A DNA stretch of 33,835 bases, taken from contig JALWPC010000659.1 in NCBI GenBank assembly GCA_026995265.1, positions 1-33,835 of the forward strand, read 5' to 3'. The notes beneath the pieces are model-generated. The model was not told the DNA's origin. It saw only the letters and a program-made list of their open reading frames with translations, and did not search any database. Source of the DNA: Paracoccaceae bacterium (lineage in GTDB: Bacteria > Pseudomonadota > Alphaproteobacteria > Rhodobacterales > Rhodobacteraceae). Within the stretch, counting starts at the first letter, position 1; each line of letters starts with the position of its first letter. The position numbers were made by a program, and so were the translations under genes. Below are positions 18,278 through 28,450 of the stretch, in pieces.

Positions 18278-20636
18278 AGACAACGGAATCGGGGCGTCCT
18301 CCAAGCGGCGCGAAGATGTGCGGTTTTTGACCGGCAAGGGCAAATATACCGACGACATTAACATTCACGGCCAGACCTACGCCTGTTTTGTGCGTTCAAC
18401 CGTGGCCCATGGCAAGATCAACGGGATCGATACGGCGGCCGCGGCGGCCATGCCCGGCGTGGTGCGCATTTTCACGGGGGCGGACTTTGAAGGCGTCGGC
18501 GGCATTCCCTGCGGCTGGCAAGTGACAGACCGCAATGGCGAGCCCATGCAGGAACCGGCGCACCCTGTGCTGGCCCAGGGCAAGGTGCGCCATGTGGGCG
18601 ACCCGATTGCCGTTGTGGTGGCCGAAAGCCTCGCACAGGCCCGCGATGCGGCGGAGGCTGTGGAGATCGACATCGAGGAGCTTCCGGCGGTGGTCGATAT
18701 GAACGCGGCGCTCGCGGATGGCAGCCCCAAGGTGCATGACGACCTCACCAGCAACCTGTGCTATGACTGGACGCTGGGCAGCGACAAGGCCGAGGTGGAC
18801 GCGGCGTTTGAAAGCGCCCACCATGTCACCACGCTGGAGCTGGTCAATAACCGGCTTGTGGCCAATCCGATGGAACCCCGCGTGGCCATTGGCGATTATA
18901 ACGCCGCCGATGACGAGCACACCCTCTACACCACCAGCCAGAACCCGCATGTGATCCGCCTGCTGATGGGGGCCTTTGTGCTGGGCATTCCCGAGCACAA
19001 GCTGCGGGTGGTCGCGCCGGATGTGGGCGGCGGCTTTGGCAGCAAAATCTTCCACTATGCCGAAGAGGCCTTCTGCACCTTCGCCGCCAAGGCCATTGGC
19101 CGCCCGGTGAAATGGACCGCTGATCGCTCCGAGGCCTTCGTGACCGACGCCCATGGCCGCGACCATGTCAGCAAGATCGAGCTGGCGCTGGATGAAAAGG
19201 GCATGTTCCTGGCCCTGCGCACCGATACGCTGGCCAATATGGGGGCTTACCTCTCCACCTTTGCGCCAAGCGTGCCCACATGGCTGCACGGCACCCTGAT
19301 GGCGGGCACCTACAAAACCCCGCTTGTATTTGTGAACGTGCGGGCGGTGTTCACCAACACCGTGCCGGTGGATGCCTACCGCGGCGCTGGCCGCCCCGAG
19401 GCCACCTATCAGCTGGAACGGGTGATCGACAAGGCCGCGCGGGAAATGGGGATCGACCCCGTAACCATCCGGCGGCAGAACTTCATCAAGCCCGATGAAT
19501 TCCCCTATGCCACCCCCGTGGCGCTGGAATATGACACCGGCAATTATGACGCCACCATGAACAAACTGATCGAGGTCGCCGACATTGCCGGATTTGCCGC
19601 CCGCAAGGCGGAAAGCGAAGCCCGTGGCAAGCGCCGCGGGCTGGGCATCAATTGCTATATCGAGGCCTGCGGCATCGCGCCAAGCAACCTCGTGGGCCAG
19701 TTGGGCGCCCGCGCGGGGCTTTATGAAAGCGCCACGGTGCGGGTGACGGCCACCGGCTCCATCGCGGTGATGACCGGCTCCCACAGCCACGGGCAAGGCC
19801 ATGAGACCACCTTCCCGCAGGTGGTGGCCGATATGCTCGGGATCGACGAAAGCATGATCGACATCGTGCATGGCGACACCTCGAAAGTGCCGATGGGCAT
19901 GGGCACCTATGGCTCGCGCTCGCTGGCCGTTGGTGGCTCTGCGATTGTGAAAGCGACTGAAAAAATCATCGCCAAGGCCAAGAAAATTGCCGCCCACCTG
20001 CTGGAGGCAGGCGAAGCGGATATCGAGCTGGCCGACGGGCAATTCACCGTGGCCGGCACCGATAAATCGGTGGCCTGGGGCGATGTAACGCTGGCCGCCT
20101 ATGTGCCCCATAACTACCCGCTGGAGGACATCGAACCGGGCCTGGAAGAGACCGCCTTTTATGACCCCAACAACTTCACCTTCCCCTCCGGCGCCTATGC
20201 CTGCGAGGTCGAGGTGGACGAGGCCACGGGCAAGGTCGAAATATGTTCCTTCGCTGCCGCCGATGATTTCGGCAATGTCATCAACCCGATGATCGTGGAT
20301 GGTCAGGTGCATGGCGGTATTGGCCAGGGCATCGGCCAGGCGCTGCTGGAACAGGCGGTCTATGATAGCGACGGCCAGCTCCTGACCGGCTCCTATATGG
20401 ACTACGCCATGCCCCGCGCCAGCGATGTGCCCAGCTATGTGGTGGACCATAGCTGCCAAACCCCCTGCACCCATAACCCGCTCGGGGTTAAAGGCTGCGG
20501 CGAGGCGGGGGCCATCGGCTCACCGCCTGCCGTAGTGAATGCGGTGGTCGATGCGCTGGCCGATCTGGGCGTCACCCATATCGACATGCCACTATCACCC
20601 AACCGTGTCTGGTCTGCCATTCAAGCTGCGAAATAA
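18270..20636 (+). CDS. coxL: Aerobic CO dehydrogenase-type large molybdopterin subunit, form II-like
   Basis: 788 aa; [51 protein letters not shown]. Confidence 0.93.
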   Translation: MPKDNGIGASSKRREDVRFLTGKGKYTDDINIHGQTYACFVRSTVAHGKINGIDTAAAAAMPGVVRIFTGADFEGVGGIPCGWQVTDRNGEPMQEPAHPVLAQGKVRHVGDPIAVVVAESLAQARDAAEAVEIDIEELPAVVDMNAALADGSPKVHDDLTSNLCYDWTLGSDKAEVDAAFESAHHVTTLELVNNRLVANPMEPRVAIGDYNAADDEHTLYTTSQNPHVIRLLMGAFVLGIPEHKLRVVAPDVGGGFGSKIFHYAEEAFCTFAAKAIGRPVKWTADRSEAFVTDAHGRDHVSKIELALDEKGMFLALRTDTLANMGAYLSTFAPSVPTWLHGTLMAGTYKTPLVFVNVRAVFTNTVPVDAYRGAGRPEATYQLERVIDKAAREMGIDPVTIRRQNFIKPDEFPYATPVALEYDTGNYDATMNKLIEVADIAGFAARKAESEARGKRRGLGINCYIEACGIAPSNLVGQLGARAGLYESATVRVTATGSIAVMTGSHSHGQGHETTFPQVVADMLGIDESMIDIVHGDTSKVPMGMGTYGSRSLAVGGSAIVKATEKIIAKAKKIAAHLLEAGEADIELADGQFTVAGTDKSVAWGDVTLAAYVPHNYPLEDIEPGLEETAFYDPNNFTFPSGAYACEVEVDEATGKVEICSFAAADDFGNVINPMIVDGQVHGGIGQGIGQALLEQAVYDSDGQLLTGSYMDYAMPRASDVPSYVVDHSCQTPCTHNPLGVKGCGEAGAIGSPPAVVNAVVDALADLGVTHIDMPLSPNRVWSAIQAAK

Positions 20637-20647
20637 GGAGAGCGCAC

Positions 20648-21424
20648 ATGTATGATTTCGAATTCGTAAAACCCGCCTCCGTAGACGAGGCCGTCGCGGC
20701 ACTGGGCGCGGAAGATGCGCAGGCATTGGGCGGCGGGCAAACCCTGATCCCGACCATGAAGCAGCGCCTTGCCTCGCCTGCCAGGCTGGTGAGCCTCACC
20801 GGTATTCCCGGCCTGTCCGGCGTGTCCGAAGCGGGCGGCGTGGTCACCATCGGCGCGGCCACCACCCATGCCGAAGTGGCGGCGGCCGGTCTCGGGGCGG
20901 TGTCGGCGCTCGCGGGCAATATCGGCGACCCGTCAGTGCGCAACCGTGGCACCATTGGCGGCAGCCTCGCCAATAACGACCCCTCGGCGGACTACCCCGC
21001 CGCCGTGCTGGCCCTTGGCGCAACCATCGTCACCAACACCCGCGAAATCGCGGCGGATGACTTCTTTGACGGCATGTTCACCACAGCGCTGAACGAGGGC
21101 GAGATCATCACCGCCGTGAGGTTCACGCCCCCCGAAGCCGCCTGCTACCAGAAGTTCGAGCAACCCGCCTCGCGCTTCGCCCTCACCGGCGTGTTTGTAG
21201 CCAAAACCGCAGACGGTGTTCGCGTAGCGGTTACAGGCGCATCCGAAGAAGGCGTCCACCGTTGGACGGCTGCCGAAGAGGCCCTCAACGCCACTTTCAG
21301 CGCCGACGCGCTGGACGGCCTAAGCGTTTCCGCCGATGGCATGATCGCAGACCTCCACGGCTCGGCCGAATATCGCGCCAACCTTGTGAAAGTCCTCACC
21401 CAACGCGCGGTTGCTGACTGCTAA
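20648..21424 (+). CDS. coxM: Aerobic CO dehydrogenase-type medium (FAD) subunit
   Basis: 258 aa; ALGGGQTLIPTMKQRLASPARLV, GDPSVRNRGTIGGSLANNDPSADYPAAVLAL. Confidence 0.93.
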   Translation: MYDFEFVKPASVDEAVAALGAEDAQALGGGQTLIPTMKQRLASPARLVSLTGIPGLSGVSEAGGVVTIGAATTHAEVAAAGLGAVSALAGNIGDPSVRNRGTIGGSLANNDPSADYPAAVLALGATIVTNTREIAADDFFDGMFTTALNEGEIITAVRFTPPEAACYQKFEQPASRFALTGVFVAKTADGVRVAVTGASEEGVHRWTAAEEALNATFSADALDGLSVSADGMIADLHGSAEYRANLVKVLTQRAVADC

Positions 21425-21431
21425 AACACTT

Positions 21432-21457
21432 GGGCCTCACCCCCAAAGGTGAGGCCC
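21432..21457 (+). terminator. Candidate terminator hairpin after coxM
   Basis: GGGCCTCACC(cccaaa)GGTGAGGCCC, 10-bp perfect stem 8 nt after the stop; no uninterrupted T-run, only a T-rich stretch after about 8 nt. Confidence 0.55.
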
Positions 21458-21493
21458 CACCCTCTTCATTCTTCTGCAAATACTCTGGGGTGA

Positions 21494-21600
21494 ATGGCGC
21501 TTGCGCCAGAGGGGCGAAGCCCCTGCCGAGGCGCAGCCGAGGCCACGCCCAACTGGCGGCGTTTTGCGCAGCAAAATCGTCCGACAGGCGGGAGAGCAAC
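21494..21600 (+). repeat. Dispersed intergenic repeat family 2, copy B
   Basis: GGCGC(tt)GCGCC, GGGGC(gaa)GCCCC, GAGGCGCAGCCGAGGCCACGCCCAAC, TTTTGC(gca)GCAAAA, CGTCCGACAGGCGGGAG; homologous to 12391-12503. Confidence 0.8.
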
Positions 21601-21689
21601 GCTCAGGGCCGAATGCGCGCCCCGTCCAAGCGTGCCTTTGCTTCGGGGAGGGCCTCAACGCTTGCGCTTGTGGGACGTTCCCGCCACCC

Positions 21690-21767
21690 CCCCGCTCAGC
21701 AAAGGCACATTTTTCAGCAAGCTGAAAAACGAATGGCCCTCACGGGCCATGGCCTCGCTACGCTCGG
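21690..21767 (-). repeat. Dispersed repeat family 1, copy R5 (minus orientation, next to the trpA stop)
   Basis: Reverse complement CCGAGCGTAGCGAGGCCATGGCCC...CATTCGTTTTTCAGC(tt)GCTGAAAAATGTGCCTTTGCTGAGCGGGGG aligns with 805-883. Confidence 0.75.
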
Positions 21768-21772
21768 CGGGC

Positions 21773-22567
21773 CTAGCCTTGGCTATGCGCGCCATCAGCC
21801 AATTCGGCGACAAAGCCGAGCACCTGCGCCACGCTTTCCCCCGCGCCAATGCGCTGCACAATGGCAGAGCCGACCACCGCCCCATCGGCAATGCCCGCGA
21901 CCGCCCTTGCCGTTTCCGGCGTTTTGATCCCGAAGCCCACGCAAACCGGCAGCCCCCCCGCCGCCTTGATCCGCGCCACTTCCGGCGCGATCACCTCCGC
22001 ATCCGCTTCCGCCGTGCCGGTAATGCCGTTGATCGACACGTAATAGATAAAGCCGGAGGTGTTTTGCATGACCTTGGGCAGGCGTTTATCATCCGACGTC
22101 GGGGTGGTCAGGCGGATGAAATCAATCCCCTGCGCCGCTGCGGGCAGGCACAGCTCCGCATCCTCCTCGGGCGGCAGGTCCACCACGATCAGCCCGTCAA
22201 CGCCCGCATCTTTGGCCTCGGTCAAAAAGGCCTCAACCCCCATCGCGTAGATCGGGTTATAATAGCCCATCAGCACGATGGGCGTGGTGGTGTCGCCCAC
22301 GCGGAAGGCCCGCACGAGGTCAAGCGTCCGCTGCAATGTCATCCCCGCGCCGAGCGCCCGTTGGGCGGCAAGCTGAATGGCGGGACCATCGGCCATCGGG
22401 TCGGTAAACGGCGCGCCAAGTTCGATGATGTCGACCCCCGCCCCGGGCAGCCCGCACACGATCTCCAGACAAGTGTCAAAATCAGGGTCACCCGCCATGA
22501 TGTAGGAGACAAAGGCCGATTTTCCCTCGGCTTTCAGGCTGGCAAATTTGGCGGCGATGCGTGACAT
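21773..22567 (-). CDS. trpA: Tryptophan synthase alpha subunit
   Basis: [67 protein letters not shown]; start at [12 protein letters not shown]. Confidence 0.95.
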   Translation of the reverse strand: MSRIAAKFASLKAEGKSAFVSYIMAGDPDFDTCLEIVCGLPGAGVDIIELGAPFTDPMADGPAIQLAAQRALGAGMTLQRTLDLVRAFRVGDTTTPIVLMGYYNPIYAMGVEAFLTEAKDAGVDGLIVVDLPPEEDAELCLPAAAQGIDFIRLTTPTSDDKRLPKVMQNTSGFIYYVSINGITGTAEADAEVIAPEVARIKAAGGLPVCVGFGIKTPETARAVAGIADGAVVGSAIVQRIGAGESVAQVLGFVAELADGAHSQG

Positions 22568-22683
22568 GGGGTCCCTCCGGTTTTCCCCGCTGTTTCTGCG
22601 ACACCCCCGCCCAAAGATCAAGCCCTGCCTTGACAAACCCCGCCGCCGTGGTTCTTTAAGAGCAAAGCCCAGGAGACGCACTC

Positions 22684-23394
22684 ATGAACATGCTCAGCAC
22701 CTTCATAAAACCCATGCACAAGGAGGGCCGCCGCTTTGTGGCGATTTCCGCCGCCATTACGGCGGGAGTGTTCCTGCTGGCATGGCTGCTGCCCGCGCTC
22801 ACCTTTCTGGCGTGGATCATGGTCGGCATAACCATCTGGGTTTACTACTTCTTTCGCGACCCCAAGCGCTTTACCCCCACCCGCGAGGGGCTGATTGTGA
22901 GCCCTGCCGACGGGATCATCTCGCTGATCGAACCCGCCGTGCCGCCCGAAGAGCTGGGCATGGGGCCCGAGGCGCTCACCCGCGTTTCGGTGTTTATGAA
23001 CGTGTTCAACTGCCATGTGAACCGCGCACCGATCGGCGGCAAGATCGTTTCCATCGCCTACCGCCCGGGCAAGTTCTTCAACGCCTCGCTGGACAAGGCC
23101 AGCGTGGATAACGAGCGCAATTCGTTGTGCATCCAGATGGAAGACGGCCGAAAACTGGCCGTGGTGCAGATCGCCGGCCTCGTGGCGCGGCGCATCGTGT
23201 GCTTTAGCAACCATGGCGACAGCATCAAAACCGGCGAGCGCTTCGGGCTGATCCGCTTTGGCTCGCGGCTGGATGTCTACCTGCCCGACGGGGTGCAGCC
23301 CATGGTCTCGCTCGGGCAAACCATGGTGGCGGGGGAAACCGTGCTGGCGGACCTGTTCAGCGAGGAAGCCGTGCGGCTGGCGCGGGCGGACTGA
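22684..23394 (+). CDS. psd: Phosphatidylserine decarboxylase proenzyme
   Basis: 236 aa; [44 protein letters not shown] (autocleavage-type GS near the C-terminus). Confidence 0.93.
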   Translation: MNMLSTFIKPMHKEGRRFVAISAAITAGVFLLAWLLPALTFLAWIMVGITIWVYYFFRDPKRFTPTREGLIVSPADGIISLIEPAVPPEELGMGPEALTRVSVFMNVFNCHVNRAPIGGKIVSIAYRPGKFFNASLDKASVDNERNSLCIQMEDGRKLAVVQIAGLVARRIVCFSNHGDSIKTGERFGLIRFGSRLDVYLPDGVQPMVSLGQTMVAGETVLADLFSEEAVRLARAD

Positions 23395-24134
23395 TGGCCA
23401 GGCCGAAGACATTCCCGATCATCCAGTTGATCCCCAACCTCGTGACCATCATGGCGATTGTTGCGGGGCTCACGGCGATTCGCTTCGGGCTGGAGGGGAA
23501 TTTCGAGCGGGCGGTGAAATTGATCCTGCTGGCGGCGGTGCTGGATGGCATAGACGGCTCGCTGGCGCGGATGCTCAAGAGCGAGAGCAAGGTGGGGGCG
23601 GAGCTGGACTCGCTGGCGGATTTCCTGAACTTCGGCGTCGCCCCGCCACTGATCATGTATTTCTGGACCCTGCAACAGGCCAAGGGGCTGGGCTGGATTG
23701 CGGTCTTGGTGTTCTCCATCGCCTCGGTGCTGCGGCTGGCGCGCTTTAACGTCAGCGCCAAATCCGATGAGGAGCTGGACACCAAGGGCTATTACCTCGG
23801 TATTCCCTCGCCTGCGGGGGCGCTGCTGGTGATGATGCCGATGTTTATCACCTTTGCCATAGAGGCGGGGCCGTTTTTACCCCCCCTGGCGGTGAGCGCC
23901 TATGTGGCGCTGGTCGGGCTGGGGCTGATTTCGCGCATTCCGACATGGAGCTTCAAGGCCATGCATATTTCACGGGAATACGTGAAGTTTCTGGTCATCG
24001 GGCTGGTGTTTGTCGGGGCGGCGGTGATGAGCTTTCCCTGGGTCACGCTGGTGGCCATCGGGCTGGGCTATGTGGGGATTGTGGCGTGGTGTATCCTGAC
24101 CCGCCAGACGCCGGACCTGAGCAAACCGGAATAG
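23394..24134 (+). CDS. pssA: CDP-diacylglycerol--serine O-phosphatidyltransferase
   Basis: 246 aa; DGIDGSLARMLKSESKVGAELDSLADFLNFGVAP (CDP-alcohol phosphatidyltransferase motif); directly after psd. Confidence 0.94.
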   Translation: MARPKTFPIIQLIPNLVTIMAIVAGLTAIRFGLEGNFERAVKLILLAAVLDGIDGSLARMLKSESKVGAELDSLADFLNFGVAPPLIMYFWTLQQAKGLGWIAVLVFSIASVLRLARFNVSAKSDEELDTKGYYLGIPSPAGALLVMMPMFITFAIEAGPFLPPLAVSAYVALVGLGLISRIPTWSFKAMHISREYVKFLVIGLVFVGAAVMSFPWVTLVAIGLGYVGIVAWCILTRQTPDLSKPE

Positions 24135-24224
24135 GGAAATTTGAGAAAACCTGCGCTCGTAAAGGGGAGTTCAACCCTTAACGACCGCACCTATTTACTC
24201 GACCAATACTCTCTTAACTCATTG

Positions 24225-24240
24225 TATTTACTAGTAAATA
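24225..24240. repeat. 16-bp perfect palindrome TATTTACTAGTAAATA
   Basis: Direct reading in the spacer between pssA and ychF. Confidence 0.9.
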
Positions 24241-24255
24241 TGGCGCTTTTTACCT

Positions 24256-24277
24256 TCTACTAAACTAGTTTAGTAGA
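24256..24277. repeat. 22-bp perfect palindrome TCTACTAAACTAGTTTAGTAGA
   Basis: Direct reading; all 11 symmetric pairs match. Confidence 0.9.
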
Positions 24278-24423
24278 GTAGTTTCTTCCTATGGTGGTGT
24301 TCTGCGAATACTACCACTTTTAGCTGCATTCCGCCAAAGCCCGCCCGCCACCGCCGCGCCCCCTTGCACAAACCCCCGCCACGCCATAAAAGCCGCTAAA
24401 CCTTTTCAAAACGGAGCGCTGCC

Positions 24424-25521
24424 ATGGGGTTCAAAACCGGAATCGTGGGCCTGCCCAATGTGGGCAAATCGACCCTTTTCAATGCCCTGACCAAAACCGC
24501 CAGCGCCCAGGCGGCGAATTTTCCGTTTTGCACGATTGAGCCGAATATCGGCGAGGTCAGCGTGCCGGATGCGCGGCTGGACAAGCTCGCCGAAGTGGCA
24601 GGCTCGCAAAAAATCATCCCCACCCGCATGGCCTTTGTGGACATCGCCGGGCTGGTGAAGGGCGCCAGTAAGGGCGAGGGGCTGGGCAACCAGTTTTTGG
24701 CCAATATCCGCGAGTGTGACGCCATTGTGCATGTGCTGCGCTGTTTCGAGGATGACGACATCACCCATGTGGACGGGCGGGTGGACCCGGTGGCCGATGC
24801 GGACATCATCGAAACCGAGCTGATGCTGGCGGATCTGGAAAGCATTGATAAACGCCTTGTTAACCTTGTGCGCAAAATCAAGGGCGGCGATAAAGACGCG
24901 CTGGCGCAGAATGACCTGCTCACCCGCGCCAAGGAAGCGATTGAAAACGGCCAGCCCGCGCGGAGTGTCGAGGTGGCGGAGGATGAGCAAAAAGCCTGGA
25001 ATATGCTTCAGCTTCTCAGCGCCAAGCCGGTGCTTTATGTCTGCAATGTCGAGGAAGAAAACGCCGCTTCCGGCAATGCCCATTCCGAAGCCGTGGCGAA
25101 AATGGCCGAAGAACAGGGTGCGGCTTCCGTGGTGATTTCGGCTGCCATTGAGGAGGAGATCAGCCAGCTTGACCCCGAGGAAGCCTCAATGTTCCTTGAG
25201 GAAATGGGGCTGGAAGAGGCCGGTCTGGACCGGCTGATCAAGGCGGGCTACGAGCTTCTTCAGCTAGAAACCTATTTCACCGTCGGCCCGAAAGAGGCCC
25301 GCGCCTGGACCATTCACAAGGGCACCCTTGCCCCGCAGGCCGCCGGTGTGATCCACGGCGATTTCGAGCGCGGCTTTATTCGCGCCGAGACCATCGCTTA
25401 TGATGACTTCATCGAATTTGGCGGCGAACAGGGCGCCAAAGAGGCGGGCAAAATGCGCGCCGAGGGCAAGGCCTATGTGGTGAAAGACGGAGATGTGTTG
25501 CATTTTCTGTTTAATACCTAG
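24424..25521 (+). CDS. ychF: Redox-regulated ATPase/GTPase YchF (OBG family)
   Basis: 365 aa; GIVGLPNVGKSTLFNALTKT, FVDIAGLVKGASKGEGLGNQFLANIRECDAIVHV. Confidence 0.96.
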   Translation: MGFKTGIVGLPNVGKSTLFNALTKTASAQAANFPFCTIEPNIGEVSVPDARLDKLAEVAGSQKIIPTRMAFVDIAGLVKGASKGEGLGNQFLANIRECDAIVHVLRCFEDDDITHVDGRVDPVADADIIETELMLADLESIDKRLVNLVRKIKGGDKDALAQNDLLTRAKEAIENGQPARSVEVAEDEQKAWNMLQLLSAKPVLYVCNVEEENAASGNAHSEAVAKMAEEQGAASVVISAAIEEEISQLDPEEASMFLEEMGLEEAGLDRLIKAGYELLQLETYFTVGPKEARAWTIHKGTLAPQAAGVIHGDFERGFIRAETIAYDDFIEFGGEQGAKEAGKMRAEGKAYVVKDGDVLHFLFNT

Positions 25522-25598
25522 GTCATACATTGGTTAATTTCAGAATGCGTTAACCCGCGCCCCGCAATGCTTGTTTCGGGAACAAGTGGAGTGGGTTC

Positions 25599-27086
25599 AT
25601 GCAAGTGGGTTTTGCGTGGCTTGGCACGTGGCAAGATACAGCCGCGCGCCAGCTAATGGGGCTGTCGAGCCTTGATATTATCAGCATCGGTGCGCAGCAG
25701 TTTCTCGTTGCCGCAGGGGAAGCGGATGGCGGGTTTACCACCTATGAAATTCTTGCCAATGGCAACCTGGCGGTGGCGGGTGATGTGTTTTACTGGACCA
25801 ATTCCGGCACCCGGAATGTGCGCTTTATAGATGCATATGTGTTTGAAGGCGAGGGCTTCATTATCCCCTCGGGGCGCTATGATGACAACATGACCGTTTT
25901 CAGGCTCGACGTGTTCGGCGGGGCCACACCGACGCAATTTCTGACCGGTGCAGGCACGGCCAGCATGACCATGACAGAGATGGTGACGGTGGGCACCAAC
26001 AGCTATCTTTTCACCGCCAGCACCAGCCCGGGGCTGGAGCGCTATAACATCACCACCGGCGGGGTGCTGACCGCGCCAACCCATATAAATGACACCCCCG
26101 CTGTGGCGCTCGGGGATGTAAGCGCCATGATTTCGGCCCACCTCAAAGGCAAGGATTTCCTCTTTGTGGCCTCGGCGTTTGATGCCGGTATTTCGGTTTT
26201 CGAGGTCGGGGCGGGCGGCGGGCTTAGCCCGCGTTTTCATCTTACCCCCGATATGGTCGGGTTTAACGCCATCTCCACCCTGCGAACCGCGCAGATAAAC
26301 GAACGCGCTTTCCTGCTGGTCGGCTCGGCAGAGACCGACACCCTGATGGTGCTGCGGGTCTCGGTTGGCGGCAAGCTCAACCTTGTTGACAGCCTTGTCG
26401 ACAAATCCGAAACCCGCTTTGCCCGCATTTCGGCGCTTGAGGTATTCGAGCACCAGGGCCGCACCTTTGTGCTGGCCGGCGGGGCCGATGACGGGCTGAC
26501 CCTGTTCGAGCTTACCTATCGCGGGCGGCTGAACGTGCTTGGCGTGGTGGCGGACCAGTTCACCACCACGCTGGCCAATATTTCCGACATCGTCGTGAAT
26601 ATCGTCAACGGCAAAATCATGGTATTCGCCGCCTCGGCGTCCGAGCACGGGTTTACCGAGTTCGAGTTGACGCTGAATCCGGGCAGCACCTTTACCGGAG
26701 GCGACAGCCTGGACACCATCATCGGGTCCCCCGGGGATGACACAATTTTCGGCATGGGCCGCAACGATATTCTGGATGGGGGCGCGGGTAATGACCGGCT
26801 GGTGGATGGCCGCGGCCGCGATACCCTTACGGGGGGCAGCGGCGCGGATGTGTTCGAGTTTATACAGGACGGCAAACGCGATTTCATCACCGATTTCGAG
26901 CTGGGAATCGACAAGATCGACCTCACCGATTATGACCACCTCTATTCCTATCTCGACCTTGAAATCCTGAGCCGTCCCACGGGCGCCGTTATTTTAATCG
27001 GCACTGAAAAGCTGATTATCACCTCGATAGACGGCCACTCGATTGATCCGTCTGCATGGGGGCAAACCGACTTTATTTTCGGCTGA
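25599..27086 (+). CDS. Beta-propeller-like protein with C-terminal RTX calcium-binding repeats
   Basis: 495 aa; repeated blade-like segments (for example FLFVASAFDAGISVFEVGAGGGL, FVLAGGADDGLTLFELTYRGRL), then GSPGDDTIFGMGRNDILDGGAGNDRLVDGRGRDTLTGGSGADVFEF; no obvious N-terminal signal peptide. Confidence 0.85.
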   Translation: MQVGFAWLGTWQDTAARQLMGLSSLDIISIGAQQFLVAAGEADGGFTTYEILANGNLAVAGDVFYWTNSGTRNVRFIDAYVFEGEGFIIPSGRYDDNMTVFRLDVFGGATPTQFLTGAGTASMTMTEMVTVGTNSYLFTASTSPGLERYNITTGGVLTAPTHINDTPAVALGDVSAMISAHLKGKDFLFVASAFDAGISVFEVGAGGGLSPRFHLTPDMVGFNAISTLRTAQINERAFLLVGSAETDTLMVLRVSVGGKLNLVDSLVDKSETRFARISALEVFEHQGRTFVLAGGADDGLTLFELTYRGRLNVLGVVADQFTTTLANISDIVVNIVNGKIMVFAASASEHGFTEFELTLNPGSTFTGGDSLDTIIGSPGDDTIFGMGRNDILDGGAGNDRLVDGRGRDTLTGGSGADVFEFIQDGKRDFITDFELGIDKIDLTDYDHLYSYLDLEILSRPTGAVILIGTEKLIITSIDGHSIDPSAWGQTDFIFG

Positions 27087-27117
27087 AGAGCCGTCGTGGT
27101 GGGTGCAAGCACCAACC

Positions 27118-28284
27118 CTACCGCAGATAGGGGTTCATCACATGGTCGGCCCTTATCAGGTTATCGGGGCCAAGCTCCCCCACCCTCCGGTGACCACAAA
27201 AGGCCATGGTCAGATCGAGCTCGCGGTGGATGATCTCCAGCGCCCTGGTCACCCCCTCCTCGCCCATCGCGCCCAAGCCATAAAGGAAGGCCCGCCCGAT
27301 ATAGGTGCCCTTGGCCCCCAGCGCCAGCGCCTTCAGCACATCCTGCCCCGAGCGGATACCGCTATCCATATGCACCTCGATATCATCGCCCACCGCCGCG
27401 ACGATTTCCGGCAGAATCTCGATGGCCGAGACCGCCCCGTCCAACTGCCGCCCGCCGTGGTTAGAGACGATAATCGCATCGGCACCGGATTTCACCGCAA
27501 GGCGGGCATCGTCCGCGTCCAGAATGCCCTTGAGAATCAGCTTGCCGCCCCATTGTTCCTTTATCCACGCCACATCATCCCAGCTCAGCGCCGGGTCAAA
27601 CTGCTCCGCCGTCCAGCTTGAAAGGTCGTTCATATTGCTGACCCCCTTGGCATGGCCAACGATATTGCGGAAGGTGCGCCGCCTGGTGCCCAGCATCCCC
27701 AGCCCCCAGCGCCACTTGGTGGAAAGGTCAATCATATTCTTGACCGTCATGCGCGGCGGCGCGGTCAGGCCGTTTTTGAGGTCTTTGTGCCGCTGGCCCA
27801 GAATTTGCAGATCAAGCGTCAGCACCAGCGCCGAGCACCCCGCCGCCTTGGCCCGGGCGATCAGGTTGGCGGAATACTCCTTGTCGCGCATCACATAAAG
27901 CTGAAACCAGAACGGCGCGGAGGTGTTTTCCGCCACATCCTCAATCGAGCAAATCGACATGGTGGAGAGCGTGAACGGCACGCCGAATTTCTCCGCCGCC
28001 TTCGCCGCCTTGATCTCCCCGTCCGCGCATTGCATCCCTGTGAGCCCCGTAGGGGCCAGTGCCACCGGCATGGCCACATCCTGCCCGATCATCTGCGCTT
28101 TGGTGCTTCGGTTCTCCATATTCACCGCCACCTTTTGCCGGAGCTTGATCCTGTCAAAATCCGAAGAATTGGCGCGATAGGTGCTTTCCGTCCATGACCC
28201 GCTATCGGCGTAATCATAAAACATTTTCGGCACGCGGCGCTTGGCCAACAGGCGCAAATCCTCGATGCAGGTGATGGTCGCCAT
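27118..28284 (-). CDS. lldD: FMN-dependent alpha-hydroxy-acid dehydrogenase, L-lactate dehydrogenase-like
   Basis: MATITCIEDLRLLAKRRVPKMFYDYADSGSWTE, IVSNHGGRQLDGAVSAIEILPEI, DSGIRSGQDVLKALALGAKGTYIGRAFLYGLGAMGEEGV. Confidence 0.92.
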   Translation of the reverse strand: MATITCIEDLRLLAKRRVPKMFYDYADSGSWTESTYRANSSDFDRIKLRQKVAVNMENRSTKAQMIGQDVAMPVALAPTGLTGMQCADGEIKAAKAAEKFGVPFTLSTMSICSIEDVAENTSAPFWFQLYVMRDKEYSANLIARAKAAGCSALVLTLDLQILGQRHKDLKNGLTAPPRMTVKNMIDLSTKWRWGLGMLGTRRRTFRNIVGHAKGVSNMNDLSSWTAEQFDPALSWDDVAWIKEQWGGKLILKGILDADDARLAVKSGADAIIVSNHGGRQLDGAVSAIEILPEIVAAVGDDIEVHMDSGIRSGQDVLKALALGAKGTYIGRAFLYGLGAMGEEGVTRALEIIHRELDLTMAFCGHRRVGELGPDNLIRADHVMNPYLR

Positions 28285-28450
28285 GGCGTTTCCCCCGTTT
28301 GTAAACCCATGTATACGGATATGGCTTTTGCCGCCCGCCGTCAAACCCGCTTTTCCCCCTTTCCTTCCGGCTGATTCTGCCGTATAGGCAGGCCTTCACG
28401 CGGCGCTTACACCCTTGGAGGATCGCCGCCCTAACTTTGGAGATATAATT

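Noticed and set aside
18396-20474. 692-aa minus-strand ORF opposite coxL
   Set aside because: Antisense shadow ORF of a clear molybdopterin subunit; no domain-like pattern.
25653-26939. 428-aa minus-strand ORF opposite the propeller/RTX gene
   Set aside because: Antisense of a gene with clear repeat and RTX motifs; the translation looks like a shadow frame.
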